64,000 nt of DNA from Nocardioides marinus (GTDB lineage: Bacteria; Actinomycetota; Actinomycetes; Propionibacteriales; Nocardioidaceae). The stretch lies in contig NZ_JACBZI010000001.1 of assembly GCF_013408145.1 (NCBI RefSeq), positions 3,176,001-3,240,000 on the forward strand. The letters are read 5' to 3'. Shown piece after piece: positions 15,784 through 24,018 of the stretch. The number at the start of each line of letters is the position of its first letter. Position 1 is the first letter of the stretch. The translations under genes and the position numbers were made by a program. The notes below the pieces were generated by a model, which was given only the letters and a program-made list of their open reading frames with translations, had not been told where the DNA came from and searched no databases.

Positions 15784-17130
15784 TCACCTGTGGCGCTTCT
15801 TCCGCTTCAGGACCTCCACCTCGAAGGACCGCCGGCTCTCGAGGAACGACTCGTCGCCGGAGTAGTACGCCTCGACCGTGTGGGTGCCGCGCTTCCAGGG
15901 CAGCTTCGTCCTCAGGCTCGCCGCACCGTCGACGAGCTCGACGGGGGGCAGGGCCTTCCCCTTGACCACGAGGTGGACCGTGCCGGTGGCCGGCTGACCG
16001 GTCTCGTCGTCGTACAGGCCGACGTTCGCGCGCCAGGTCCGGCCCGCGGTGACCCTCGTCTGGTAGCCGCTGCCGAAGGTCGGCATCGTCCTGCCGCCCC
16101 ACGGGTCCTCGGGGACCCGGGGGTCGTAGGTGGTCAGGTCGTCGGGGTCGACGAGCCACAGCCCCGGCTCGTCGAGGATCCGCAGCACGAGGCGACCGTC
16201 GACGGCCATCCCGATGCTGTAGCCGCGCACCGAGAGACCGTCCTCGTCCTTGGGCAGGCGCAGCAGGCTCAGGTCGCCGTCGGGGGTGATGCGTCCGATG
16301 CCCTCGGCGTGCCCGAGGAAGTACAACGTGCCGTCCGGGGCGGCGGTCATGGACTGGACGTAGACGGTGGTCTCGGTGGCGGGGCCGGGCAGCGGCCGGT
16401 CCCACTCATCCCCGGTGCCGGCGACGATGGTGGTGGTGCCGTCGGGGGCGATGCGGTCCAGCACGTAGTTGCCGGTGTCCTCGACGATCACCGACCCGTC
16501 GGGGGTCACCTCGATGGTCTCGGGGTGGAACTGCTCGCGCCATCCCGGTACGCCGCTGGCCCGGTCGAGCAGCACCGTGGTCGTCCCGTCGGGGCTGATC
16601 CGGCTGATCGCGTCCCGGCCGCAGTCGGCCACGTAGATGTTGCCCGCGGCGTCGACGCCGATCCCGCTCGTCGTCCCCCATCGGTCCCCGACCAGCCGCA
16701 GGTCACCCGCCGGGGAGACCACGGCGACGGCGTACGCGGTGTGGTCGACGAGGTAGAGGGTGCCGTCGGGACCGACGGCCATGTCCTCGATCCACCCCAG
16801 CGGCGTCGCGGTGGCGGGCCCCGCCTGGATGAGGCCTTGCTCGCCGTTGCCCACGACGACGCTGGTCAGCCCGGCGGGGGTGATGCGCAGGATGAGGTTG
16901 CGCGGCATGTCGTAGACGTAGAGGTTCCCCGCGGCGTCGGAGTGGATCTGCGTCGGCCGCTCGAGGTCGACGTCGACGTGCTCGAAGCCCGGGACTGCCA
17001 TCGGCGTATCCGCCGAGACGGGCGTGACGGCGAGCGCCGGCAGGAGGAGCGCCAGGGCGAGGGTGCCGAGCCCTCCGGCGATCCGGGGACCACGGCGGGA
17101 GCGGGGCGCGAGGCGCAGGGTGGGGAGCAC
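15784..17130 (-). CDS. Secreted NHL/beta-propeller protein with C-terminal Ig-like domain
   Basis: 448 residues. The signal region has a charged start, hydrophobic ALALLLPALAV, and cleavage near VSA-D (about residue 37). About 320 residues of NHL/SMP30-type blades follow, each with D-A-G-N-L/I-Y-V and I-T/S-P-D/A-G signatures. The C-terminal roughly 90 residues (GKALPPVELVDGAASL, then HTVEAYYSGDESF) are a bacterial Ig-like group 3 module. It ends in basic KRKKRHR. GTG 17130 is preferred because it sits just before the signal peptide; the frame upstream of it is low quality. It is probably an extracellular binding or scaffolding protein. Confidence 0.78.
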   Translation of the reverse strand: MLPTLRLAPRSRRGPRIAGGLGTLALALLLPALAVTPVSADTPMAVPGFEHVDVDLERPTQIHSDAAGNLYVYDMPRNLILRITPAGLTSVVVGNGEQGLIQAGPATATPLGWIEDMAVGPDGTLYLVDHTAYAVAVVSPAGDLRLVGDRWGTTSGIGVDAAGNIYVADCGRDAISRISPDGTTTVLLDRASGVPGWREQFHPETIEVTPDGSVIVEDTGNYVLDRIAPDGTTTIVAGTGDEWDRPLPGPATETTVYVQSMTAAPDGTLYFLGHAEGIGRITPDGDLSLLRLPKDEDGLSVRGYSIGMAVDGRLVLRILDEPGLWLVDPDDLTTYDPRVPEDPWGGRTMPTFGSGYQTRVTAGRTWRANVGLYDDETGQPATGTVHLVVKGKALPPVELVDGAASLRTKLPWKRGTHTVEAYYSGDESFLESRRSFEVEVLKRKKRHR

Positions 17131-17452
17131 CCGCTGAGCATGGCGTGCCCGTGCGTCACCGGCGGTCGGTCTCGTCGACTCCGAACAAGCCCGAACACCA
17201 TCGCCCTCGTTGCGCAGAACCAAGTCGCCGATCCGAGCACCGCGGTAGTGCGGACGGCACTTCGGGTCAGCAGAGGTCCAACACGATGGTCCGCCGGGGC
17301 ACCCAATCCTTGATATGGCGGATCGGATGCGTGCACGCCTGGGGTGCGCAGACTGTGCCAAACCGGTTGCCCTCAGTGTCGCAGGCGACCGCGACGGGGC
17401 GGGGTAGCCCTTTGCCCTGGCGTCGGCCACCCGGCTGACAGCGCCTCGATCG
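17131..17452. other. Intergenic gap at the left edge of the mobile zone
   Basis: 322 bp between the divergent NHL gene and the phage-type SGNH gene. I see no convincing gene, tRNA or attachment core. Open frames here are short and unlike proteins. It probably contains both promoters and the left junction of the transferred segment. Confidence 0.4.
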
Positions 17453-19162
17453 TTGTCCTCGAGTCTTTCGGCCTCGCTTGCGTCGATCAAGACCGCCGCT
17501 CGCGTCCGTGACGCCGACCTCGTGATGACCGAGCCGCCCACGGTCACGGTCGAGACCTCAGCGACGCTCGCTGGCGGCACCTGGCACCGTCCCAGGGTCG
17601 GCGGCGGTGGCGCAGGCACTGCCGTGGACCCGGACGCCCCCTTCCTCTACCTCGGCGTCGACTCGATCGGCGGCGGGGACTCCATCACCGTCCACCCGAC
17701 CAACTCGTTCCCCTGGTACAACTCCGTCGTCTCGTCACACAAGACGGTCACCAACACCACGAACCCCTCACACCCGATCCGGTTCATCACCGACGCCACC
17801 GACTTCGAGGTCGAACTACTCTCGGCCGGGACCGGCGGGAACGCCCGGATCTCAGTCGATGGGCAGTTCACCGCCGAGCAGATGCTCACCCTGACCGCCG
17901 GTCAGCGGTGGGTGAAGGTCACCGGCCTGGACGGCACCCTGCATGAGATCACCGTCGAGCAGTTCGGCTGTGCCTTCGCCGGAGTCCGCGCCGTCGCCGC
18001 TGACTACTTCTACAAGCCCGCCCTTGAAGGCCCGACCGGCGTTGTGCTCGGCGACTCCTTCACCCAGGGCGCGAACCAGACCCTCATGGGGTACGCCCGC
18101 CACCTCGGCCGCCACCTCGGCATCGAGAACCTCATCGAGTCCGGCGTCGGCGGCACCGGGTACATCAACCCCGGGACCGGCGGGAACGTGAAGTTCGCCG
18201 ACCGCCTCACGAACGACGTCATCGACCTAGCCCCGCAGCTCGTGATCGTGGCCGGCGGCCGCAACGACGGGTCTTCCTCGGCAGGCGACATCCAGACCGC
18301 CTCGGCCGCGTTCTGGTCCGCGCTGCGCGCCGGACTGCCCGACGCGGTGCTGATCTGCGTTGGGCCCTTCGTCGAGCAGTCGACCAGCCTCGCCACCTGG
18401 AACACGGTGCAGGACGCGATCTTCGCCGGAGCCAACGGGTACGCCGACGCCCTGGTCGACACGCTGACGGACCCGATCTTCACCGGCTCCGGCAACGCCA
18501 GCAGCCCCGCCGGGAACGGGAACGCCGACACCTACATCAACGGCGCCAACCTGCCCCACCCCACACTCGCGGGCCAGAACTACCTCGCCGACTGGCTGAC
18601 CTCACGCATCGCCCGCCTGTTGCCCGCCGACCCGCCCCGCCGCGCCGTCGGCCCAGCGGGGCCACAGGGCAGCACCCCGCCGCTGGCCGAAGACATCAGC
18701 GGGACCGAGGTCACCGTCACCAACACCACCACCGAGACCGACCTCTACGTCCACACTCTCGGTGTGGGCGAGTTGGTGGCCGGTGAGGTCTACCGCCTCC
18801 GCGTCACCGGCTACACCGACAACCAAGCCACCTCCGGCACCCTCACCATGCGCGCACGCCTCGGCGGCACCAGCCTTGGCGCGCTGTCCTACGGCTCAGC
18901 GACCGGCGCCCAGACCGACAAGGCGTGGTGGGCGGAACTGGAACGCGTCATCCGTTCCACCGGCTCCGGGGGTACGGCCTACGGCACCGTCCACGGACAG
19001 TCGATGATGCCGAGCGCCTCCCAGGTGCAGACCGCGACGTCGAAGCAGATCGGCGTGAACACCACCATTGCCAACGACCTCAAGATCACCGCTCAGTGGG
19101 GCACCGCCTCGGCAAGCAACATCTGCAAGATCGAGACCGCCGTCCTCCAGAAGATCAGTTAA
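17453..19162 (+). CDS. Phage-tail-type SGNH hydrolase (orphan receptor-binding-like protein)
   Basis: 569 residues. The central SGNH esterase domain has VVLGDSFTQG, GGRNDGSSS and LPHPTLAG (Ser, Gly, Asn, and a His-containing final block). It is preceded by a beta-rich N-terminal domain and followed by a collagen-like GPAGPQGS hinge. The C-terminal beta domain (TVHGQSMMPSAS, ITAQWGTASASN, KIETAVLQKI) is the kind found at the ends of actinophage minor tail proteins. No other tail genes are nearby, so it is an isolated phage or tailocin relic or a domesticated gene. The start is uncertain: TTG 17453 or GTG/ATG 17522/17525, none with a good ribosome site. It meets the next gene tail to tail in GTTAAC. 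Confidence 0.75.
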   Translation: MSSSLSASLASIKTAARVRDADLVMTEPPTVTVETSATLAGGTWHRPRVGGGGAGTAVDPDAPFLYLGVDSIGGGDSITVHPTNSFPWYNSVVSSHKTVTNTTNPSHPIRFITDATDFEVELLSAGTGGNARISVDGQFTAEQMLTLTAGQRWVKVTGLDGTLHEITVEQFGCAFAGVRAVAADYFYKPALEGPTGVVLGDSFTQGANQTLMGYARHLGRHLGIENLIESGVGGTGYINPGTGGNVKFADRLTNDVIDLAPQLVIVAGGRNDGSSSAGDIQTASAAFWSALRAGLPDAVLICVGPFVEQSTSLATWNTVQDAIFAGANGYADALVDTLTDPIFTGSGNASSPAGNGNADTYINGANLPHPTLAGQNYLADWLTSRIARLLPADPPRRAVGPAGPQGSTPPLAEDISGTEVTVTNTTTETDLYVHTLGVGELVAGEVYRLRVTGYTDNQATSGTLTMRARLGGTSLGALSYGSATGAQTDKAWWAELERVIRSTGSGGTAYGTVHGQSMMPSASQVQTATSKQIGVNTTIANDLKITAQWGTASASNICKIETAVLQKIS

Positions 19163-19932
19163 CCGCGACGGGACACGCTCTCCTCGCGCTCCCTGATCTC
19201 AGTCAGGGTCATCGGCTCCGGGATCAACGGCGCCAGGAATGGCACCAGATTCTCGGCGATGTAACGGTGCCCGGCGTCGTCGGGATGAGTCAGATCCTCG
19301 CCGATGTAGGAGTGCTCGACGCCAGCGAACAGGGTGGAGATGTACTTGTAGTCCCAGCCCCGCTCCTCCGCCTGAGCCTCCAGCTCGTCGGCCAGTCGCT
19401 CAACCTCAGGGATCGGGGCATCGCGCCAGAACGGCGAGGTGATCGCGAACTCGGTGTCGGCCGGGAGGCACTTCTCGAGCTTGTCGAAGAACTGCTCCAT
19501 CCCGTCGTCGACAACGGCCGGGGGGCCGTCGGCATCGTTCGCGCCGCCCGCGACGAACACCACCTGCGGGAGTGCCTTGCAGATGTCGTCGAGCATGTCG
19601 CCGAACGTGATGCGCTCCTTACTCTTGCGCCACCAGCCGGACCCGCCGACGGCGAAGAGGATCGGATGGCAGTCCAGCTCGCGACACACCACCTGCGGGA
19701 AACCGTCGGCTCCGACGCCGCCCATCGAGGACCCTCCGGTGTAGGAGTCGCCGACAAACGCCACCGTCGGCTGGAACGTCATCGGCATTGAGGTGTCGAC
19801 ACCGGGGTCGGCCGGCTCTGGCACCCCGCGCCACCACACAATTCCCGCGACCAGGACGACCACGAGAAGCAGGCCGAGCAGTCCCCGAATGGCGTCACGG
19901 CGAGCGTGGCGGTGACGTCGGAAGGCGCTCAT
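19159..19932 (-). CDS. Membrane-anchored SGNH/GDSL hydrolase
   Basis: 257 residues. Basic N-terminus (MSAFRRHRHARRD), one membrane segment (about 17-35), then an extracytoplasmic SGNH domain: AFVGDSYTGG (block I Ser), AVGGSGWW (Gly), VAGGANDAD (Asn), and DLTHPDDAGHRYIAE (catalytic Asp/His). All four blocks are intact, so esterase or acetylhydrolase activity on a cell-surface substrate is expected. It is convergent with the phage-type SGNH gene, their TAA stops sharing GTTAAC. Like that gene, it lies in the mobile zone. Confidence 0.83.
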   Translation of the reverse strand: MSAFRRHRHARRDAIRGLLGLLLVVVLVAGIVWWRGVPEPADPGVDTSMPMTFQPTVAFVGDSYTGGSSMGGVGADGFPQVVCRELDCHPILFAVGGSGWWRKSKERITFGDMLDDICKALPQVVFVAGGANDADGPPAVVDDGMEQFFDKLEKCLPADTEFAITSPFWRDAPIPEVERLADELEAQAEERGWDYKYISTLFAGVEHSYIGEDLTHPDDAGHRYIAENLVPFLAPLIPEPMTLTEIREREESVSRRG

Positions 19933-19959
19933 CGGGAGCCGCCGAGGGGACTACTCAGA

Positions 19960-20005
19960 GTAGATGTCATGACACCCGAGATTACGCGGGTGTCATGACA
20001 TCTAC
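19960..20005. repeat. Perfect 19-bp inverted repeat
   Basis: GTAGATGTCATGACACCCG (19960-19978) and CGGGTGTCATGACATCTAC (19987-20005) are perfect inverted copies around an 8-nt spacer. TGTCATGACA inside each arm is itself a palindrome. It lies 27 bp upstream of the SGNH start at 19932. It may be an operator, or two abutting IS ends (from memory similar sequences end some actinobacterial IS481-family elements). Confidence 0.75.
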
Positions 20006-20014
20006 GCACAGAAC

Positions 20015-20112
20015 CTTTGCCATCTGGGACGGCAAAGTCTGAGACGAAGCATCCTCTGCGTCGTGGCGCCCGGCTTCACACTCGCGATATGCCGGGCAAG
20101 GGGACGACGCAG
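20015..20112. other. Two further stem-loops between the inverted repeat and the IS256 relic
   Basis: CTTTGCC (20015-20021) pairs with GGCAAAG (20031-20037). A second structure pairs CTGCGTCGT (20056-20064) with ACGACGCAG (20104-20112), with an inner GCCCGGC (20068-20074) / GCCGGGC (20091-20097) stem. No gene is seen. The nested stem could be a terminator, an old element end or a recombination site. Confidence 0.45.
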
Positions 20113-20233
20113 TGGAGTCCAGCAGAGTGGTGTACGAGCAGCCCCGGTGAGTGAGTCCCTACCGACGTAGAGACGGCCACCGGGTGATCCTTCGAGTGAT
20201 CTGCGAAAACCGACTCGAAGAAGGACCACACCG

Positions 20234-20296
20234 ATGACCGCCATGCCCAGTATCGACCCTGCCCAGTTCCTGAACGAGCAGCTGTCCCAAGCATCC
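20234..20296 (+). pseudogene. IS256-family transposase, N-terminal fragment (1 of 3)
   Basis: ATG 20234 starts MTAMPSIDPAQFLNEQLSQAS, a standard N-terminus of actinobacterial IS256-type mutator transposases. It is interrupted after TCC at 20296 by the IS3 element, which supplies an immediate TGA in this frame. Confidence 0.85.
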
Positions 20297-20350
20297 TGAA
20301 GCGCCCCAGGTTTGATGCCGCTCCTGTTTGAGTCCAGGAGGATGAGCAGC

Positions 20351-20662
20351 ATGCCGAAGAAGATCGATCCCGCGGTGAAGGCCAGGTGCGTGCGGCAGGT
20401 GCTGGAGCATCTGCCGGAGTACCCGTCGCTGACCGCGGCTGCTGAGGCCGTCGCCCGCCGCGAGGGGCTGGGCAAGGAGACGGTTCGCCGCTGGGCTGCG
20501 CAGGCCCAGATCGACGGCGGGCAGCGTCAGGGGGCCACGTCGGAGGAACTGGCTGAGATCAAGGAACTGAAGGCGAAGGTCCGTCGGCTCGAGGAGGACA
20601 ACGAGATCCTGCGTCGGGCCTCGATTTTCTTCGCGGGGGAACTCGACCCCCGCAATCGTTGA
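20351..20662 (+). CDS. IS3-family OrfA (transposase DNA-binding subunit)
   Basis: 103 residues. MPKKIDPAVKARCVRQVLEHLPEY, then a helix-turn-helix (SLTAAAEAVARREGLGKETVRRWAAQAQ) and a C-terminal leucine-zipper helix (IKELKAKVRRLEEDNEILRRASIFFA). AGGAGG at 20336-20341 sets ATG 20351 as the start (9-nt spacing); the earlier ATG at 20342 is too close. It ends ELDPRNR with TGA overlapping the TTG of orfB. In this family a -1 frameshift near the G/C-rich end (CGGGGGAA, CGACCCCCG) can make an OrfAB fusion, which is plausible here. Confidence 0.9.
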   Translation: MPKKIDPAVKARCVRQVLEHLPEYPSLTAAAEAVARREGLGKETVRRWAAQAQIDGGQRQGATSEELAEIKELKAKVRRLEEDNEILRRASIFFAGELDPRNR

Positions 20663-21630
20663 TCGTCGCGTTCGTCGACGAGCTACGAGCCGAAGGCCAC
20701 GCGGTCGAGTCGATCTGTCGGGTCCTGCGCGAGCAGGGCTGCCAGGTCGCCGCGAGGTCGTATCGGGAGTGGGCGCGCGTCAACCGCACGCCCGCTCCCA
20801 GGGTCGTCAGCGACGCAGGCGTCATCAACGCCGTTCGTGACATCGTGTGGCAGGTCGACCACCAAGGCGTCCGCAGGATGACCCCCGAAGGGCTCTACGG
20901 GCGCCGGAAGATGATCACCTCAGTGCGCCGCCACGGCCTCGATGCGTCGCCGGGAGCGGTGGATCGGGCGATGCGATCGCTAAGCCTGCAAGGGGTTCGA
21001 CGCTCCAAGGGCATACGGACCACCATCCCGGGCAAGGACGGCAACCGCGCTGGCGATCTGCTCGACCGCGACTTCACCGCGGTGGCGCCGAACCGGACCT
21101 GGGTCATGGACTTCACCTATGTCAGGACGTGGGCCGGGTTCGTCTACGTCGCCTTCATCCTCGACGTCTTCGCTCAGCGGATCGTGGCGTGGAACATCGA
21201 CTCCACCAAGGCCGTGGAGCTCGTCGACATCCCGCTGCGAATGGCGCTGTGGCAGCGCGGCCGCGAGGGCCACCCGATCGTGCCCGGCGAGCTGATCGGC
21301 CACGCGGACGCCGGCTCTCAATACACCGCGATCGCGTTCACCGAGCACCTCGCCGACGAAGGGATCCGGCCCTCGATCGGCACTGTTGCCGATGCCTACG
21401 ACAACGCCCTGATGGAATGCATCATCGGCCTCTACAAGACCGAGTGCATCCGCACCACGATCTTCCACCAGGGTCCCTACCGGACCATCGGCGACGTCGA
21501 GTACGCCACCGCCGGCTGGGTTGATTGGTACAACAACAGACGCCTGCACTCGACCCTTGGGATGATGACTCCCGTGGAGTTCGAGCAGGCCCATTACGCG
21601 ACTCTCAACAGAGAGCCGCAACCCGTATAG
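20659..21630 (+). CDS. IS3-family OrfB (DDE integrase domain)
   Basis: 323 residues, rve-type integrase. The catalytic acidic residues sit in WVMDFTYVRTW (first Asp), GHADAGSQYTA (second Asp) and DNALMECIIGLYKTE (Glu, seven residues before Lys). The C-terminus DWYNNRRLHSTLGMMTPVEFE is standard. The TTG at 20659 overlaps the OrfA stop (TTGA); translation is either coupled or through frameshifting. The frame is intact, so the enzyme is presumably functional. Confidence 0.92.
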   Translation: MIVAFVDELRAEGHAVESICRVLREQGCQVAARSYREWARVNRTPAPRVVSDAGVINAVRDIVWQVDHQGVRRMTPEGLYGRRKMITSVRRHGLDASPGAVDRAMRSLSLQGVRRSKGIRTTIPGKDGNRAGDLLDRDFTAVAPNRTWVMDFTYVRTWAGFVYVAFILDVFAQRIVAWNIDSTKAVELVDIPLRMALWQRGREGHPIVPGELIGHADAGSQYTAIAFTEHLADEGIRPSIGTVADAYDNALMECIIGLYKTECIRTTIFHQGPYRTIGDVEYATAGWVDWYNNRRLHSTLGMMTPVEFEQAHYATLNREPQPV

Positions 21631-21660
21631 GACCGGCAGAGAACCTGGGGCGCTTCATCC

Positions 21661-21908
21661 CCGGATCTGATGCGGGACCTGCTGACCACCTTCGTCAACG
21701 CGCTGCTCTCCGCACAGGCCGACGCGGTGTGCGGCGCCGGCTACGGCGAACGCTCCTCGGAGCGGGTCAACTCCCGCAACGGCTACCGACACCGCGACCT
21801 CGACACCCGCGTCGGCACCCTCGATGTCGCGGTCCCCAAGCTCCGGCAAGGGTCGCTGTACCCCGAGTGGCTGCTCGAGCGCCGCAAGCGAGCCGAACGC
21901 GCCCTAAC
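21661..21908 (+). pseudogene. IS256-family transposase, middle fragment (2 of 3)
   Basis: Continues the transposase after the IS3: PDLMRDLLTTFVNALLSAQADAVCGAGYGE, NSRNGYRHRDLDTRVGTLDVAVPKLR, YPEWLLERRKRAERALT. This is the conserved region just before the DDE core. It is cut at 21908 by the IS481 element inside the RALTSVVATCY stretch. Confidence 0.88.
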
Positions 21909-22917
21909 TGTTCTGCCCGGGGAGGTTGGGCACGCGGTCGATGGGTGACTTGCCTTTGAGGCTGGTGTGGCCGCGGTGGTGATTGTAGTGATGGAGCCAC
22001 TCCGGGTAGGCGGACGCGCGGTCGGCTTCTGAGGTGTAGGCGCAGGCGTAGGCCCATTCCTCGAGCAGGGTGCGGTTGAAGCGTTCGACCTTGCCGTTGG
22101 TCTGGGGCCGGTAGGGGCGGGTGCGGCGGTGTTTGACGTCCTGGCCCAGGGTCGCGGCCCAGAGCCGTGATCGGTAGCAGGAGCCGTTGTCGGTCAAGAC
22201 GGCGCTGACCGCGATGCCGTGCTCGGCGAAGTAGGCGCGGGCGCGTTGCCAGAACCCTGCGGCGGTCTCCTTGCGTTCGTCGGTGAGGATCTCGGAGTAG
22301 GCCAGCCGGGAGTGGTCGTCTACGGCGTGGTGGAGGTAGACGTAGCCGCGCGAGGGTGTGGCACCGGAGCGGGCGGCCCGGTCGCGTGTGGCGCCGGCGC
22401 TGCGGTCTTGGGCTGATCCGCGGCCGTGGACGCGCCAGCCGCCGCCGTCGGGGATCTTGCCGAGCTTCTTGATGTCGACGTGGACCAGATCGCCCGGTGC
22501 GGCGTGCTCGTAGCGTCGCTTGTCCCGCGAGGAGGTCTTGATCCGGGTGCCGGTGGCGGGGTCGGTCCACTTCAGCCGTGGGCAGCCGTAGCGGCGCAGG
22601 ACCTGGTGGACGGTCGAGGGGTTCTGCCCGAGGTGGTAGGCGATCCGGGCCGGTCCCCAGCGCCGGGTGACTCGCAGGCTCACGATCCGACGCTCGGTTC
22701 GTCGGGGCAGCTGGTTTGGGCAGCGGTGCGGTCGTGAGGACCGGTCGACCATGCCGGCCCTGCCGGATTCGCGGTAACGCAGGGCCCAGCGGCGGGCGGT
22801 GGTGATGCTGACGGAGAACCGTTCGGCGGCACGGGCGTAGGTCCAGTCGTGGTCGACGACGAGCTGGGCCAGACGCAGTCGCCCGGCTGGGGTGAGGGTG
22901 GCGTTAGCGTGGGTCAT
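21904..22917 (-). CDS. IS481-family transposase
   Basis: 337 residues. N-terminal HTHs (MTHANATLTPAGRLRLAQLVVDHD, YARAAERFSVSITTARRW), then the integrase core: HVDIKKLGKIPDGGGWRVHGR (first Asp), VLTDNGSCYRS (second Asp), TNGKVERFNRTLLEEWAYA (Glu). The start ATG 22917 has GGAGG 5-6 nt upstream; the longer frame to 22965 is rejected. Its stop codon (TAG, 21904-21906) lies outside the element, inside the CCTAAC target duplication, so the host target supplies the stop. Otherwise intact. Confidence 0.93.
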   Translation of the reverse strand: MTHANATLTPAGRLRLAQLVVDHDWTYARAAERFSVSITTARRWALRYRESGRAGMVDRSSRPHRCPNQLPRRTERRIVSLRVTRRWGPARIAYHLGQNPSTVHQVLRRYGCPRLKWTDPATGTRIKTSSRDKRRYEHAAPGDLVHVDIKKLGKIPDGGGWRVHGRGSAQDRSAGATRDRAARSGATPSRGYVYLHHAVDDHSRLAYSEILTDERKETAAGFWQRARAYFAEHGIAVSAVLTDNGSCYRSRLWAATLGQDVKHRRTRPYRPQTNGKVERFNRTLLEEWAYACAYTSEADRASAYPEWLHHYNHHRGHTSLKGKSPIDRVPNLPGQNS

Positions 22918-23024
22918 GAAGACCTCCGTGGTGGATGTGGTTGCTGTGGTAGCTCCACACCTCACCCGGAGGTCTTCGTCATGGTCCAGCCGACCCGCCG
23001 TACCTAACGTCCGTGGTCAGAACA
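21909..23024 (-). mobile_element. IS481-family insertion sequence, complete (1116 bp)
   Basis: Ends begin TGTTCTG (21909) and, inverted, TGTTCTGACC (to 23024). Flanked by the 6-bp duplication CCTAAC (21903-21908 and 23025-23030). Upstream of its transposase an 11-bp inverted pair GAAGACCTCCG / CGGAGGTCTTC surrounds the promoter region (22918-22978 approximately). It inserted into the IS256 transposase in antisense orientation. Confidence 0.92.
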
Positions 23025-23030
23025 CCTAAC

Positions 23031-23967
23031 CAGCGTGGTGGCGACCTGCTACCTGCTCGGCGTCTCAACCCGCCGGATGGACAAGCTGGTGCAGACCCTC
23101 GGCATCACCGGCCTGTCGAAGTCCCAAGTCAGCGTGATGGCCAAAGAGCTCGACGAGCACGTCGAGGAGTTCCGCACCCGACGCCTCGAGGACGCCGGCC
23201 CGTTCACCTTCGTCGCGGCTGACGCACTCGTGCTCAAGGTCCGCGAAGGCGGCCGCGTCGTGCCGGTCCACGTCCTGGTCGCGACCGGGGTCAACGCGGA
23301 TGGGCACCGCGAGATCCTCGGCGTCCAAGTCACCACCAGCGAAGACGGCGCCGGCTGGCTCGCCTTCTTCCGCGACCTGACCGCCCGCGGCCTGACCGGG
23401 GTCAAGCTCGTCACCTCCGATGCCCACGCAGGCCTGGTGGCCGCGATCGGCGCCACCATCCCCGGCGCCGCCTGGCAGCGGTGCCGCACCCACTACGCGG
23501 CCAACCTGATGGCCGCGACCCCGAAGACCTCATGGCCGTGGGTCAAGGCGCTGCTGCACTCGATCTACGACCAACCCGACGCCGAGGCCGTCCACGCCCA
23601 GTTCGACCGGGTCCTCGACGCCCTGACCGAGAAGCTCCCCGCCGTCGCCGAGCACCTCGAGACCGCTCGCGCCGACATCCTTGCCTTCACCGCGTTCCCC
23701 AAGGAGATCTGGCGTCAGATCTGGTCCAACAACCCCAACGAGCGGCTCAACCGCGAGATCCGCCGCCGCACCGACGTCGTCGGGATCTTCCCAGACCGCA
23801 CGTCCATCATCCGGCTCGTCGGTGCCGTGCTCGCCGAGCAACACGACGAGTGGGCCGAAGGCCGCCGCTACCTCGGACTCGACGTCCTCGCCCGCGCTCA
23901 AGCAGTCGACACCACGACCGAGGAGGTGACCAGCACCGAGCTAGAACTCCAGGCCCTCACAGCCTGA
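23031..23967 (+). pseudogene. IS256-family transposase, C-terminal fragment (3 of 3)
   Basis: About 311 codons with the catalytic core of a mutator-type transposase: FTFVAADALVLKVREGG (first Asp), KLVTSDAHAGLVAAIG (second Asp), and NPNERLNREIRRRTDVVGIFPD (Glu), ending ELELQALTA. It lacks an initiation region because the N-terminus is 2.7 kb upstream beyond two insertions. Removing one CCTAAC copy joins it in frame to fragment 2. Confidence 0.9.
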
Positions 23968-24018
23968 CGACACTCCCAACCGAGGGATCAACCTCGTACA
24001 CCACGCCCCTGGACTTGA

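Larger units (their letters stand above)
20297..21657 (+). mobile_element. IS3-family insertion sequence, complete (1361 bp)
   Basis: Inverted ends TGAAGCGCCCCAGGTT (left, 20297) and its complement at the right end (to 21657). Flanking 3-bp target duplication TCC (20294-20296 and 21658-21660), as expected for IS3. It carries orfA and orfB with a 4-nt overlap and no visible defect, so it may still be active. Confidence 0.93.
20127..24004 (+). mobile_element. IS256-family element interrupted by IS3 and IS481 insertions
   Basis: Outer ends: GTGGTGTACGAG at 20127-20138 and its inverted copy CTCGTACACCAC at 23993-24004. Between them lie three collinear pieces of one IS256-type transposase (20234-20296, 21661-21908, 23031-23967). 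Removing the two inserted elements and one copy of each target duplication restores an uninterrupted frame (QASPDLMRDL and RALTSVVATCY). No matching 8-9 bp flanking duplication of the outer element is visible, so its own target site may have decayed or its ends differ by a few bases. Confidence 0.85.

Noticed and set aside
20056..20112. Integron attC site
   Set aside because: The stem is suggestive, but the R/L box pattern with unpaired bases is not identifiable and there is no integron integrase or cassette array.
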